Assembly (NCBI GenBank): GCA_049890295.1
Contig: JBMHBP010000005.1
Span: forward strand, 1-64,000
Reading direction: 5' to 3'
DNA length: 64,000 bases
Source of the DNA: GCA-2862585 sp049890295
Lineage (GTDB): Bacteria > Bacteroidota > Bacteroidia > Flavobacteriales > UBA7312
Positions 63,809 through 64,000 of the stretch are shown here, piece after piece (position 1 is the stretch's first letter; the number at the start of each line of letters is the position of its first letter). The notes beneath the pieces were generated by a model. It did not search any database and was not told where the DNA came from. It was given only the letters and a program-made list of their open reading frames with translations. The translations under genes and the position numbers were made by a program.

Positions 63809-64000
63809 CTATTTTATTTTTCTTATTTGACCTGTCTTAATTTTATTAAAGTAATTTTTAAGATCTACCTTTACTTCGCCTGAAAGAATCAGCAGACCTA
63901 AAATATTTGGAAAGGCCATAGCTAAAATCATCATATCAGAAAAGTCGAGTACTGCGCCTAATTTTACAGATGAGCCAATAACAATAAAAATTAAAAACAA
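63809..64000 (-). CDS. Alanine/sodium symporter (AlsT family), C-terminal end only
   Basis: The last 63 residues of a membrane protein cut by the window edge. Two hydrophobic segments (MFLIFIVIGSSVKLGAVLDF, then MMILAMAFPNILGLLILSG) and the tail EVKVDLKNYFNKIKTG match the end of alanine:cation symporters of the AlsT/AGCS family (DxxxxLMAxPNLxxLLxLSG pattern). The start and earlier helices lie beyond position 64000. Confidence 0.7.
   Translation of the reverse strand: MFLIFIVIGSSVKLGAVLDFSDMMILAMAFPNILGLLILSGEVKVDLKNYFNKIKTGQIRKIK

Overview
This window is a stretch of a low-GC Bacteroidota chromosome, most likely a (marine-type) member of the Flavobacteriales. Four things point there: the 16S rRNA fragment carries the variant GGTTAAGTCCTATAACGAGC; promoters follow the Bacteroidota pattern TTTG-N19-TAnnTTTG instead of a sigma70 pattern; start codons lack a Shine-Dalgarno and are preceded by A/T-rich DNA; and one secreted protein ends in a type IX secretion (T9SS) C-terminal sorting domain. 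Genus and species cannot be named from this sequence. I see no phage, insertion sequence, CRISPR array, toxin-antitoxin or defence locus.

Layout. 1-1511: the 5' two thirds of a 16S rRNA gene on the minus strand with two tandem promoters. 1512-11213 (minus): an SDR enzyme and a C-terminally extended phenylalanine hydroxylase, purL, an acyl-CoA synthetase, two outer-membrane barrel proteins (one with helix-hairpin-helix motifs) and purE. 11303-18679 (plus): a tightly packed run hpt-adk-obg-PAP2-small membrane protein-pafA-type phosphatase-aroB, then an unrecognised methyltransferase-like gene and aroA. 18654-23036 (minus): HAD phosphatase, membrane protein, FemAB-like protein, polysaccharide deacetylase, radC, rpsT. 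23439-29582: M42 peptidase, ilvE, GNAT and MazG-like genes, YceI, a SRPBCC/GyrI-type protein and a secreted coiled-coil protein. 29584-46474: the fused mutase icmF, protoporphyrinogen oxidase, a T9SS-exported beta-propeller protein, valS, DUF1573 protein, aminotransferase, NamZ-type muramidase, FtsX/LolC-type permease, a minimal cystathionine beta-synthase and a fatty-acid desaturase.

46551-59912 (minus) is the information-processing super-operon, read from a full-consensus promoter at 59882-59912: tRNA-Thr(UGU), tRNA-Tyr, tRNA-Gly, tRNA-Thr(GGU), tuf, tRNA-Trp, secE, nusG, rplK, rplA, rplJ, rplL, rpoB, rpoC and a DUF3467 gene. Several RNA hairpins sit at its gene borders, and the four-tRNA block is framed by a 21-nt inverted repeat (20/21 matching) that starts exactly at the outer tRNA ends. 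59962-64000 (minus): hibernation factor, xerC, rpsU, acyl-CoA dehydrogenase, apt, a ComEA-like protein and the 3' end of an alanine/sodium symporter gene.

Most genes are housekeeping (nucleotide, aromatic amino acid, heme and lipid metabolism, translation, transcription). The least explained signals are regulatory or structural RNA features: the processing-stem candidate around the tRNA block, the G-U-biased hairpins in the ribosomal/polymerase operon, the rpsU terminator that abuts xerC, and the mirror-image purE/hpt promoter pair. Among proteins, the extended phenylalanine hydroxylase with its SDR partner, the methyltransferase-like protein between aroB and aroA, and the secreted coiled-coil protein deserve attention.
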